64,000 nucleotides of DNA, taken from positions 1 to 64,000 of the forward strand of contig NZ_LWAF01000007.1 in assembly GCF_001719065.1 (NCBI RefSeq). Reading direction: 5' to 3'. Under the pieces are notes generated by a model. That model was not told the DNA's origin and searched no databases. It was given only the letters and a program-made list of their open reading frames with translations. The stretch's first letter is position 1. Each line of letters opens with the position of its first letter. Positions 8,594 to 17,511 of this stretch are shown here, piece after piece. Both the position numbers and the translations under genes were made by a program. Source of the stretch: Fervidobacterium thailandense (lineage in GTDB: Bacteria; Thermotogota; Thermotogae; Thermotogales; Fervidobacteriaceae).

Positions 8594-9664
8594 ATGAGAA
8601 AGTGGTTTGTGGTGCTTTTGGCGGTTATTTTGACGGTTTTCGTTCTTGCGGAAGGTGACGGACATGTGCACGATGAGGAATGCGGATGTGAGATTGCGGA
8701 TGCACGAGACATAAGTTTGGAAGAAACGGAAATAGTTTTTGAAGAATCTGAACTCAACATTGAAGAGCTCGTCGAGAAAATATCCGTCCTTGAGGAAAAT
8801 CTGAATTTGATCTACGAAATCCTTGGGACAAAAGCGCAGATCGAAGATCTTGAAACTTACAGAGAAGAGATCCAAGCTATCCTCGACGAACTGGAAACAC
8901 GATTACTCAACGTTGAAAGCACAGTACGAACCGGCCTTCCATCGATAAGTAGCCTTGTCTACGAACTCTCCTCGAACATTGCCGAACTTGAAGAGAAGTT
9001 AACCTCCTACGTTCAGGTCTCCCTCGATGGTCTTAAGGAAGAGATCCTGACATCAGTGAAGGATGAGCTAAGTGAAAAGATGACCGTTCTTGAGGATATC
9101 AAGGTAACACTCGATATTCATGACAGCGATATACTGAAAATTTACGAAACGCTTGGGAACATGACCGAGAAGCTATCCGAACTCGAAAAAATACTCGAAA
9201 TAACCTCCGGTATGAGCGAAACACTTGAGTCATTGGCTTTGAAACTTGAGTTGCACGATCAGGATATAGTTAACATTTACGATAATTTGGCGAACAAAGC
9301 GGATCGCTCGGAATTGGAAGAACTTGAAATGCGATTGACCAAGTTCATCGAACAATCAAACGGTGAAGCCGAGTCGTGGATAAAGGATAGGTTCGAACTC
9401 TTAGAAGAATACATGAACATGGTTTACGAAGTGGCCAACTCGAAAGTGTCAGCTTCGGACGTGGAGGACATGCTCGAGCCTCTTAAGGCGGATGTTGAGA
9501 AAGTTACAAATGAGCTCTCAAGGGTTGTTCGAAAGCTAAACGAACAGGATGTTGATATAATAAAACTATACGATGCGGTAGCAAAGCTGGCTGAAGAACT
9601 GAGACGTATTAGTGGTAGGTTGGCAACGCTCGAAAGTATAGTCAACGAATTAAGGAGTAAGTAA
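8594..9664 (+). CDS. secreted coiled-coil protein with HxH/CxC motif
   Basis: The gene is not recognised. The 356-residue product has a clear signal peptide (1-19, cut after VLA) and then a short acidic segment GHVHDEECGC (23-32) that could bind metal. The rest is almost entirely alpha-helical with heptad-like leucines. A motif of the type HDxDIxxIYxxL recurs with its tyrosine at 74, 184, 229, 278 and 326; the last four are spaced 45-49 residues apart. This looks like a rod-like periplasmic or sheath (toga) protein, similar in style to Thermotoga Omp-alpha, but no SLH or membrane-spanning C-terminus is seen. GGGGAGG at 8580-8586 fixes the start. An IS6-like element separates it from its probable promoter. 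The 3' end overlaps the convergent HD-GYP gene by 15 bp. Confidence 0.8.
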   Translation: MRKWFVVLLAVILTVFVLAEGDGHVHDEECGCEIADARDISLEETEIVFEESELNIEELVEKISVLEENLNLIYEILGTKAQIEDLETYREEIQAILDELETRLLNVESTVRTGLPSISSLVYELSSNIAELEEKLTSYVQVSLDGLKEEILTSVKDELSEKMTVLEDIKVTLDIHDSDILKIYETLGNMTEKLSELEKILEITSGMSETLESLALKLELHDQDIVNIYDNLANKADRSELEELEMRLTKFIEQSNGEAESWIKDRFELLEEYMNMVYEVANSKVSASDVEDMLEPLKADVEKVTNELSRVVRKLNEQDVDIIKLYDAVAKLAEELRRISGRLATLESIVNELRSK

Positions 9665-11416
9665 GCTTCGTGTACGTTCTTCCACTTCTTTGAAAGTAAT
9701 AACACTCGGCGCCTTTTCGTTCAAACTATCCCAAAGTTTCTTTATCTCCTCACTACTTTCCAAAAAGATTTTCAGCAACTGTGGATCGAAATGTTCGGGA
9801 CGGGTTCGCTCGTCCCCTTTTGTTATTATCTCCAGCGCTTCCTCATGGGTTAGTGCTCTCTTGTACGGTCTGCGTGAACGGAGTGCATCGTACACATCAA
9901 CAAGTGCCACAATTCGGGCTTCGATGGGTATTTCTTCTCCCTTTAGACCAAACGGATAGCCAGAACCATCGTACTTCTCATGATGATACAGCGCGATTTT
10001 TCTTGCGACGTCAAAGTATTCTTTGTCACCCAAGATCATGGAACCGTATATTGTGTGCTTCTTGATCACCTCAAATTCCTCGGGAGTTAGACCCGCTGGT
10101 TTGTTCAAGAGCTCCTTGGGGATGAGAATCTTACCAATATCGTGTAGCGGTGCAAAGAGTTTAATCTTGTACACAAGCTCTGATGGAAGGCCCAGTTTCT
10201 GGGCAAGATATGCTGAAAGTTCACCAACGCGCTCGATATGATTTCCGGTTTCCTCATCGTAGTTTTCTGCGATGATCGCCAGTTGTCGCGCAAAGGAGAG
10301 GTACGCATCCTCAAGCTTGGCCGATAGTTCCTCTAAAGCCTTGTACGATTCTTGGAGCTCTTCATTCGATGCCCGTAGTTCTTCCATCGTCGCCGAAAGT
10401 TCGCTTCTCAGTTCTTGGTACTGCTTCAGCAATGCTTGAACCTCGTCAATTCTCGAATCTGGAAGGATATCATCGGAAAACTCACCTCGTAGAGAAGTCC
10501 GCTTCATGGTCTCAACGAGTGCGTTGAAAGGCTTAGAGATTTCCTCAGAAAACTTTTTTGAAATATACGATGCTATCAGTATCACAAGTAAGGTGAGCAA
10601 AACGATGAAAGCAAAACCGATGAAAATAGGATAGAGGATTTTTTCAAGGTTAAAGGAAACGACGATGAGCAAAGGTGCCAAGACTGTTTTGCGGTTCTCA
10701 AGAAAAAGTAAATCTGCGTAAAATACGTAGGGTGTTTGTCGGACAACCTTCAGGCTTTTCTCCCTCAGAACTTGATTCAGTGTCTCTTTTAACTTAATTT
10801 GCTCGATCCTATCCCCCCGCCCTTGGGAGATGGAAAAGACTTCGCTGAGTTCCACATCGTACAACCTGAGAGATTGAATTCCCAGACCTTCCAAAAGATC
10901 CTCAATATCCGAGAAGAGTGTATCAATTTGAAATTGTTCTCCGCTGGCTTTCATGATATAGAACGCCGAACCAACCTTCACATAAATACTCTCCACGTAC
11001 CCGTTCTTTGTGAGCTTCTTTTCCACAAAGTAATCTGCCGGTTCCTTTAGCTTATCCATCACCCAATTGGGAATGCGTAAGGCGGATATTCGCTCCAACG
11101 TATAACGGGGCAATTCTTCAAAACCGTAGTCATCAATCGTCCGTTCGAGGAAACGCTCGAATTGATCGGGCTCCACCGGGAACCTTTTCAAAACTCGGTT
11201 CAACATGTGGATGAAAGGGTCTTCTTCTTCTTTTATAAAAAACTCGGTCGCGACCTTTTTGAGTTGTGCGACCGAAAGGATAAAGTTTTTTCTCACCTGC
11301 TGGATGTAGTGATTGAACATGTAGAAAGAGACAAGCAGGTAGACTGAAAAGATTGATAAGGCAGTGAGCAAAATAACGAGTCTGAACTTTTGGGCCAAAG
11401 TCTCCCTCAGTGTCAT
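9650..11416 (-). CDS. membrane-bound HD-GYP domain phosphodiesterase
   Basis: This 588-residue sensor protein probably hydrolyses cyclic di-GMP. It has one membrane span near 13-34, a roughly 225-residue extracytoplasmic region, a second span near 262-285, a HAMP-like stretch with an adjoining coiled coil (about 290-375), and a C-terminal HD-GYP domain. Visible residues are HD425-426 in LHDIGK, the HTIYGS and LYHHEKYDGSGYP metal-binding segments, and GYP486-488. The outer region does not match a sensor family I can name. The start has only a weak ribosome binding site. It is convergent with the coiled-coil gene and overlaps it by 15 bp. Confidence 0.9.
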   Translation of the reverse strand: MTLRETLAQKFRLVILLTALSIFSVYLLVSFYMFNHYIQQVRKNFILSVAQLKKVATEFFIKEEEDPFIHMLNRVLKRFPVEPDQFERFLERTIDDYGFEELPRYTLERISALRIPNWVMDKLKEPADYFVEKKLTKNGYVESIYVKVGSAFYIMKASGEQFQIDTLFSDIEDLLEGLGIQSLRLYDVELSEVFSISQGRGDRIEQIKLKETLNQVLREKSLKVVRQTPYVFYADLLFLENRKTVLAPLLIVVSFNLEKILYPIFIGFAFIVLLTLLVILIASYISKKFSEEISKPFNALVETMKRTSLRGEFSDDILPDSRIDEVQALLKQYQELRSELSATMEELRASNEELQESYKALEELSAKLEDAYLSFARQLAIIAENYDEETGNHIERVGELSAYLAQKLGLPSELVYKIKLFAPLHDIGKILIPKELLNKPAGLTPEEFEVIKKHTIYGSMILGDKEYFDVARKIALYHHEKYDGSGYPFGLKGEEIPIEARIVALVDVYDALRSRRPYKRALTHEEALEIITKGDERTRPEHFDPQLLKIFLESSEEIKKLWDSLNEKAPSVITFKEVEERTRSLLTP

Positions 11417-11488
11417 ACCGCATCACTCGCTTTTGTTGTCGTGTTTTTATTGAAGCGAAGTCTGCTTTGAACCCTTAATTTTGCCTCC

Positions 11489-12871
11489 TTATACTTTGTA
11501 CCTTGCAACGATCTCCTTCAGCTTTTGCGCGTTCGCGGCTATCGATTGCGAGTTCGCCGTGATTTCCTCAACTGCGCTTGTGACCTCTTCGACATTTTCG
11601 TGAACGATCCTCACATTATTCGAGATGGCCTCCACGTTCTTCGCGTTCTCGGACATGGCTTGAGCAATCTCATCAGCTGCTGCGGTTTGTTCTTCCACCG
11701 CTGCGGCGATATCTTGCATCATGTGGTTGATTTTTTCAATCGCTCCGATTATCTCATCAATCATTGTATCAGCTTTACCAACGAGCTTGTTCCCTTCCTC
11801 AACTCTGGAAACGATAGTTTCCGAAACCCTGTTTGCATTCTCAGCGATGCTACGTATCTCCTGAACAACTCTTCGAACGTTGTCAGAAGCCTTCTTACTC
11901 TCTTCAGCAAGTTTTCTGATTTCATCAGCAACAACAGCGAATCCTCTACCAGCCTCTCCAGCCCTGGCTGCTTCAATTGCTGCGTTCAACGCAAGTAAGT
12001 TGGTTTGCTCCGCGATCGTGTTTATCGTATCAACAAAGCCAGAGATTTCTTCCGCACCCCTATTAAAGCTTTCAACAACCTTCTCAACATCTTCCGCAGA
12101 AGCGGCAATTTCCTTGGTCGTTGCAATTACCTGCTTGAGAACGCCTCCGGCGTCTTTTGCGAGCTTCGCACTGTCGTCGGCGAACAGCGCGGCTTGTTGA
12201 GCGTTGTGTGCAATGTTCTTGGTTGCACTACTGATTTCCTGAACACCTGCTGTCGTCTCTTCGATAGCAGCAGAAATACTTTCTATCCTCGAAGTAATCT
12301 GGTTCATCTGCTCAACAATGTTCGTCATGTACCTTGCAATGGAATCGTTTTCTGAGCTGAGCTCGGCTATACTGTTTGCAACTTTAATTGCCTCGTCACG
12401 AACTTGCTTTAAATTGTCTCGCAAATATTCGATGGAAGCTTTGAACTCGTTGAGAAGCGTCCCAAGCTCGTCCTGACTGGCCACTTGCGTTATTTCGATC
12501 GTCAAATCGTTCCTTCTCAGCGACTTTGAAGCTTCCAAGACTGGCTGTAAGTACCTAAGCCATCGGGACACAAACCAAAATATCGCAACCCCACTACCTA
12601 CAAGTACTACGATCGGTACAATGTACGATACAGTTGCTATCCTGTTTTTGAATACCCTGATCTTCTCCTCAAAGTTCGCTTTCTCATTTTCAAATTGGGA
12701 AACTATCTCTACTTGGTTGATGGTCCTCACTATCTCGCTGTAGTTTTCGAGGACACGTTCAAAATCTTGAACGGAACGTTTGAAAACGCTTCCTCCGTAC
12801 ACCGCTACAAGGAAAAGCACCAACATAGGCAACAAACTTACCAAGAGAACCTTGACCTTCAGGCTCATCAT
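11489..12871 (-). CDS. methyl-accepting chemotaxis protein with small sensor domain
   Basis: A 460-residue receptor. It has a span at about 7-27, only about 50 extracytoplasmic residues, a second span near 81-102, a HAMP domain (103-155), and a long signalling coiled coil whose hairpin tip (about 287-326) is the classical [20 protein letters not shown] type. The sensor region is too small for a Cache or 4-helix bundle, so it may detect membrane state or an intracellular cue. ATG 12871 is preferred to an in-frame GTG at 12877, because the GGGGAGG site is 5-6 bases from the ATG but touches the GTG. A TTGACA-17-TATCAT promoter lies upstream. Confidence 0.95.
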   Translation of the reverse strand: MMSLKVKVLLVSLLPMLVLFLVAVYGGSVFKRSVQDFERVLENYSEIVRTINQVEIVSQFENEKANFEEKIRVFKNRIATVSYIVPIVVLVGSGVAIFWFVSRWLRYLQPVLEASKSLRRNDLTIEITQVASQDELGTLLNEFKASIEYLRDNLKQVRDEAIKVANSIAELSSENDSIARYMTNIVEQMNQITSRIESISAAIEETTAGVQEISSATKNIAHNAQQAALFADDSAKLAKDAGGVLKQVIATTKEIAASAEDVEKVVESFNRGAEEISGFVDTINTIAEQTNLLALNAAIEAARAGEAGRGFAVVADEIRKLAEESKKASDNVRRVVQEIRSIAENANRVSETIVSRVEEGNKLVGKADTMIDEIIGAIEKINHMMQDIAAAVEEQTAAADEIAQAMSENAKNVEAISNNVRIVHENVEEVTSAVEEITANSQSIAANAQKLKEIVARYKV

Positions 12872-12876
12872 GGCCA

Positions 12877-12892
12877 CCTCCCCTTGGCAAGT
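12877..12892 (-). promoter_or_regulatory. 16-nt leader motif including the RBS, shared with 8571-8586
   Basis: ACTTGCCAAGGGGAGG occurs here in front of the chemoreceptor and, identically, at 8571-8586 in front of the coiled-coil protein. Nine of the bases are ribosome binding site. In this leader the CCAAGG could also pair with CCTTGG further upstream, which would mask part of the site. Confidence 0.4.
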
Positions 12893-12927
12893 TCATTGAT
12901 TTTTACTCAAACCCCAAGGCCACACCA

Positions 12928-12956
12928 ATGATACCATATTAGCACTCATATGTCAA
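12928..12956 (-). promoter_or_regulatory. promoter of the chemoreceptor gene
   Basis: On the minus strand TTGACA (12951-12956) and TATCAT (12928-12933) are 17 bp apart, giving a leader of about 50 nt before the ATG at 12871. Confidence 0.72.
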
Positions 12957-12990
12957 TATTGCTAATAAAAATACGATAAAAATGTGATAC

Positions 12991-13024
12991 AAAAAAACCG
13001 GGGGAACTAAGTCCCCCGGTTTGA
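12991..13024 (-). terminator. intrinsic terminator after tRNA-Pro
   Basis: A 9-bp stem (ACCGGGGGA 12997-13005, TCCCCCGGT 13012-13020) is followed on the minus strand by seven T residues. It lies about 20 bp after the tRNA 3' end. Confidence 0.9.
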
Positions 13025-13041
13025 GAATTTTTCGATTTGAC

Positions 13042-13118
13042 TGGTCTGGGCGGTGGGACTTGAACCCACGACCACCAGATCCCGATTCTGGCGTTCTAGC
13101 CATCTGAACTACGCCCAG
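13042..13118 (-). tRNA. tRNA-Pro (anticodon CGG)
   Basis: A 77-nt cloverleaf with encoded CCA. The acceptor stem is CTGGGCG/CGCCCAG with the C1-G72 pair and A73 typical of bacterial tRNA-Pro. The anticodon stem is CCAGA/TCTGG around ATCGGGA, giving CGG, and the T arm is GTGGG-TTCAAGT-CCCAC. It reads CCG codons. Confidence 0.97.
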
Positions 13119-13146
13119 ACTCATATCTTCCCCAGATGCATATAGA

Positions 13147-13174
13147 ATTATAGCACAATCTTTTCGCCTTGCAA
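13147..13174 (-). promoter_or_regulatory. promoter of tRNA-Pro
   Basis: On the minus strand TTGCAA (13169-13174) and TATAAT (13147-13152) are separated by 16 bp, and the -10 box is about 28 bp from the tRNA 5' end. A similar string, CCTTGCAAGAGGG, recurs at about 13222-13235. Confidence 0.7.
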
Positions 13175-13483
13175 GAGGGGAGTTATATCTCCCCCTTGGA
13201 ATCCTCATCAAGGTGCCATCCTTGCAAGAGGGTATCTTCCCTTATTCCACATTGAAATAATGAAATCTTTTTTGTGTATGTTTTTAATTAATTGGCGCGA
13301 TTATTCGAGTTGTTATTTTGTTGCGATTTGAAAGAAAGTGGCTTGTTGCACGATTGTGTTTGGAACAATAAAACAAAATACAAAAATCGCACACTTTATT
13401 TTTTGAAGCTTTTGGTCTTTGTTTCTCATGTTTTAAAAATTTTCCCTTGATGATATAATAATTTCAAGCCTGCGACTCCAAAA
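13175..13483. other. A+T-rich intergenic region
   Basis: No gene is seen in this stretch of about 310 bp. It holds an imperfect direct repeat of CTTGCAAGAGGG, long A/T runs, and a TATAAT at 13454-13459 on the plus strand that probably serves the REC/HD-GYP gene. The matching -35 box is poor. Confidence 0.5.
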
Positions 13484-13501
13484 ATGGAGGTTGCTTTGCA
13501 G

Positions 13502-14857
13502 ATGGGGAAATTCAGTATAATGGTCGTTGACGACTCGAAAACCGTACGCGCGGAAATAAGATCCATATTGAGCAAAGTTCAGTTTGAAGGTGAAAAGCTT
13601 GAAATACACGAAGCCGAAGGCTTCGAGGATTTTAAGACAAGGTACGAGCCGGACAAGTACGCGCTGGTGTTAACGGATTTGGTTATGGAAGAGGAGCAAT
13701 CCGGGATAAGGGTCGTTAATTACATCCGCCACGAGCTTGGTGACGCTAAAACGAGAATTGTATTGATGACGGCAAATCCAGAGAAAGTTCCCCTGGAGCT
13801 CCTTGAAAATGATTGCGATGTGAATTATTTCCTCGAAAAGAAGACCCTTTCTGAACTTTCGCTGAAAATCTGCGTAATTGCCATGTTGAAGGCATATAAA
13901 AATGTTATTGCTTTTGAAAAGGCTCTTGGAGCTCTCGAAAATATCGTAGAAAGCTCCAAAGCTCGGCCGCTGGAGGAGACATTGATTCAAACCTTCTTTC
14001 AAATTCGCTCGTTCCTTATACTTAAAAATCCCACGCTCGAGGTTGGAGGCGTAATTTATCTCGATGGTGTAAAGATATTCCCACCGGAGTTCGTCTCAAG
14101 GCAGAAGTCAGGAAATAGTTACAACCATATATTCGAAACGGATATTGCTGGAAAAAGAATAAGAATGGAGATCACATCCAGTAAGCGACTATCGGATGTG
14201 GATGTGGATTATATAAACTCGCTCCTCTCGAGCCTAAAGAGAGCGTACTTTTATTCGGAAATGTCCGATATCGAATCTGACTTGGTACTGCGACTTGCGA
14301 ACTTGATAGAAGTGCGTTCGGAGGAGACGGGAAACCACGTCAAGAGGGTTGCTGAGATTTCGCACGTACTCGCCATCGAAAGCGGATTCGACCCAACCCA
14401 GGCAAATTTACTCCGTCAAGCTTCCGCACTCCACGATATTGGAAAGGTCGGAATCCCGGATCACATTTTGAACAAGCCGGGGAAACTCGATGAAAGGGAG
14501 TTCGCGATAATTAAGGAACACACACTAATAGGTTTCGAGATATTGCGCAACTCAAGGCTAAAAACATTCGAACTTGGAGCACTCGTCGCCCTTCAGCACC
14601 ACGAAAGATGGGATGGAACGGGATATCCTTATGGCCTATCCGGAAGCGAGATAGCGCTTGAAGCACGGATTGTTGAAATTGCGGATGTTTTTGAAGCTTT
14701 GACACACAATCGCTGTTATCGTCCTGCTTGGCCCGTTGAAAAGGCTGTCGAGTACATTGTCGAAATGAGTGGCAAGCAATTCGACCCTGCTTTGGTAGAG
14801 ATTTTTAGAAAGAAATTAAAGGATATAGTGGATATCCTTGAAACTTTTAAGGATTGA
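13502..14857 (+). CDS. response regulator with REC and HD-GYP domains
   Basis: A 451-residue cytoplasmic regulator. The receiver domain (1-125) has the acidic pair D10/D11, phosphoacceptor D59 in LVLTDLVM, T90 and K113/K114. A middle region (about 135-255) resembles the linker domain found between REC and HD-GYP in similar proteins (DUF3369-like; tentative). The HD-GYP domain (260-440) has HD311-312, HH366-367 and GYP374-376, so it should hydrolyse cyclic di-GMP when phosphorylated. ATG 13502 is used because the GGAGG at 13486-13490 overlaps the earlier in-frame ATG at 13484; its 11-base spacing is a little long. The partner kinase is not adjacent. Confidence 0.93.
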   Translation: MGKFSIMVVDDSKTVRAEIRSILSKVQFEGEKLEIHEAEGFEDFKTRYEPDKYALVLTDLVMEEEQSGIRVVNYIRHELGDAKTRIVLMTANPEKVPLELLENDCDVNYFLEKKTLSELSLKICVIAMLKAYKNVIAFEKALGALENIVESSKARPLEETLIQTFFQIRSFLILKNPTLEVGGVIYLDGVKIFPPEFVSRQKSGNSYNHIFETDIAGKRIRMEITSSKRLSDVDVDYINSLLSSLKRAYFYSEMSDIESDLVLRLANLIEVRSEETGNHVKRVAEISHVLAIESGFDPTQANLLRQASALHDIGKVGIPDHILNKPGKLDEREFAIIKEHTLIGFEILRNSRLKTFELGALVALQHHERWDGTGYPYGLSGSEIALEARIVEIADVFEALTHNRCYRPAWPVEKAVEYIVEMSGKQFDPALVEIFRKKLKDIVDILETFKD

Positions 14858-15723
14858 GAATATCGGGAGATAGAGAGAGAGTCTGTTCGACGATATAATT
14901 AGGATATATTAAAGGGTATACTGCTCGGTCTTCGACAAAAATCTCGGTCTTTGAAATTTCCTTTGGTCCTCAAAAATGCTATTTTCCTCAGTTTTGCCAA
15001 AACACCACACCCGCTGCTTTCGCAGCTTAACTTCTTCGGTATTCCGTTTTCATTCACTCAACCTACTCCACAACTCAGCCAAACGCAAATAGCTCTTCAA
15101 ACTGATTCACCATGTACTCCACCAGCAGTCTTTGTATCTTCACCCAGCCTCCTGGCTCTTGCATTCTCAACTCCCGCTTGATGTTGTGCAGTACAACGAA
15201 CGCTTTGATGTAGCTGATCACGTTCGATAACTTCTTGAACCCTCTTCTGACTTGCGTGAACATCGCAAGAAGGCTGTTTCTGGATTCTACCGCTTGATTT
15301 ACTCTGGAGCTGACGGTTTTGTGGGAAATGTTTAGATACTCACAGGCTTGAGCGTATGAGGTTAATCCATCAGATAGCACAAGCTTAGGTTGGCAAGGGA
15401 ATATTAGCTTGATGGCTTGGAGCGTATCACGGTTGAGAGAAACACCGAAGTTGGCAATCAGGTAGTTATCAAGACTGACAGCAAGGAAGACATAGACGGT
15501 ATCGGTCTTTCCCTTTGAGGCGAGTTTTTCGAACTTTTCATCGACGCAAAGGACCTTGAAGTGGATAGGTGAGAACTTGATGGCAGAAGAGAGTGTTTTT
15601 ATCCAGCGGTAGATGGTAGAAACACTTGAGCAGTAGCCGTTGAGAGATAAGACGTTTCTGATTTGCCTGAAGGAGAGGTTAGAGAAGAAGAGGATGAAGG
15701 CAAGAAGGCAAATGAAAAGAGGG

Positions 15724-17254
15724 GAGACTGTCCAAGAATTTTGTGTCCGAAGAAAAGAGAACAAACACCTGAGTAAGTGAGTTATTTTGATTTTTTGTCT
15801 TCTTACTTTTCCTTTTGCTAAGTTTTTCCATTTTACTATTCATTTGTCAATGACCTTGTCATTAACTTTATTACCCTTCGAAGGGTTTCTTAGTTTTTCT
15901 TTTTCGTTTGTTCTTTCTTGTTTTGCTATTGTCTTTTGCTTTTCATCTGCTTAGTTTGTACATCACATTGTATATTTGTAATACTTCATACGCTTCTCCA
16001 GCTATTCTTGGTACTGAGTTCTTCCATTTCGTTTGTTTGAGATTTTGTCTTCTTAAGTATATGTTCAGTTCTAATACCTCAATACTGTTGAAGTATCCTC
16101 CTTGGGATATCCTAATTTTTTCAACTAAGCTATTCACACTTTCAACGACATTTGTTGTGTAAAGGTGTTTTCTTACTGGCTTTGGGAAATTCAAGAATGC
16201 TGTGTATTGCTCTATTTTCTCAAATAGCGTTTTGATGTAGCTGGAGTATTTTGGATTATTCATATACTGACTAAATAACCTTTCAAGGTGAACTTTTCCG
16301 GTATGAACATCGTCAAAATGTATGAGCTGTTTGACTTGTTCGTTGAGTTGTGAAGCATCTTGTTTGGGGAGATTCTTTCTGATATTTCTTTGAAGATGAA
16401 CTAAACATAACTGATGATGAGCTTTTGGATATACCATTTTGAGTTTGTCATGTAAGCCTGGGAAATCATCACTAACGATGATGCAAGGCTCTTTGAGACC
16501 ACGATCAAACAAATCTCTAAGTACGACATTCCAATTGAGAGAACTCTCATTACCAGGGAAAGTATAAACACCGAAGATATCTTTTTGACCTTTTAAATCG
16601 ATACCGACGATAATATAACAAGCATGTTCACTAACACGAGAATCACTTCTAACAAAGCAATGATAAGCATCAATGAAAAGAGCAAGAACTTGTTCAGGTA
16701 ACTTAACGAGTTTTGAAAAGCATAAGTTCTTCTTTGAGTGACTTAACAATGTGGTCTAAATCACTTTGGGAATAAGAAAGTCCAAGAGCTTTAAGAGTAT
16801 TACGTAAAGAAGAATCAGAATAACCATTGACAAGAAGAGATCGGAGTAAGTTAGAATAAGACGCATCGTTTCTGACATACTTATCAGGGATAATTTGAGG
16901 ACGGAAGTTAGAATTACGATCGCGAGGGACAGAAAGATTAAGTTTGCCCATGGTGGTATCAAGGAAACGGGAATAAAAGCCATTAGCTTTGTTATCAGGG
17001 TCATTAGAAAGAAAGACATCGCGTTCACCACGCATGATGGCATTGATAGCGGTTTCCAAGAACAAACGAAGAGGAGAACCAGGTTGTAAATCGATGTTGT
17101 ATTGCAAAGAAAGTTGTTTAAAAGTATCTTCAACGACCTGGCGGAATTGTTCATTGGAGATAGAAGCCATACGATACACTCCTTTCTGTTGGGATAAACT
17201 ATTATACACCTTAGCAAGCTAAAATTTTCCAGACACAAAATTTATTGTACTCCC
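15724..17254 (-). mobile_element. IS256-family element, copy A
   Basis: The element is 1531 bp, with related ends GAGACTGTCC (15724) and GGGAGTACAA (read inward from 17254); both inner ends share ATTTTGTGTC. A perfect 8-bp target duplication AAAGAGGG flanks it (15716-15723, 17255-17262). It is inserted in the IS6-like transposase gene. Copy B is at 54076-55555. Confidence 0.95.
15943..17170 (-). pseudogene. IS256-family transposase, frameshifted
   Basis: A Mutator-type DDE transposase of about 400 residues. The N-terminal half (MASISNEQFRQ onward) runs to a stop after ELMLFKTR. Compared with copy B, one extra base near 16701-16710 shifts the frame. The rest (LPEQVLALFIDAYHCF, IVSDDFPGLHDK, LCLVHLQRN) continues in the next frame and holds the catalytic region. 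This copy alone should not make active enzyme. Confidence 0.9.
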
Positions 17255-17323
17255 AAAGAGGGTAGGTTGGGGAGAAAGGCAGGGTGTTGGTTTGAGGAAA
17301 GGGGTTTTTGAGTAAGTAAACGT

Positions 17324-17511
17324 AGTTGTTAGGTAAAGAATTAAACGAAGATTTTATTCAGCTTACCAAGAAAGTGGGAGCTGATTTGTGCGGTGAGAAT
17401 GGGGAATATCATACGTTTGTTTACGATGGACCGATTTTTTCTTATCCACTTCCTATTGATGAGATATATCAAATGCATATATCAGAAATTGTTCAAAGGA
17501 GTGCTCTATGA
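17324..17511 (+). pseudogene. 3' end of a Dph6-like ATP pyrophosphatase gene
   Basis: Only the last 60 or so codons remain. The segment GADLCGENGEYHTFVYDGP is the conserved C-terminal signature of the diphthine-ammonia ligase / MJ0570-like N-type ATP pyrophosphatase family. The 5' part is missing where IS sequence ends at 17323. The stop codon overlaps the cbiP start by 4 bp, so the two genes were in one operon before this fragment was captured. A TTG at 17326 could allow a short peptide but no catalytic domain. Confidence 0.8.

Larger units (their letters stand above)
15075..17323 (-). pseudogene. IS6-like transposase, C-terminal part, interrupted by IS256
   Basis: The sequence from 15075 to 15723 encodes the DDE core nearly identically to the intact transposase at 7467-8480 (VDEKFEK, LSDGLTSY, AVESRN). 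The frame is cut by IS256 at 15724; homology resumes at 17263 and stops at 17323. The N-terminal part lies at 19042-19157 beyond the cobalamin genes. It cannot make a functional protein. Confidence 0.9.

Noticed and set aside
16703-16749. Programmed ribosomal frameshift in IS256 copy A
   Set aside because: IS256-family transposases are made from one frame, and copy B is in frame at the same place. No slippery heptamer is evident, so an extra base is the simpler reading.
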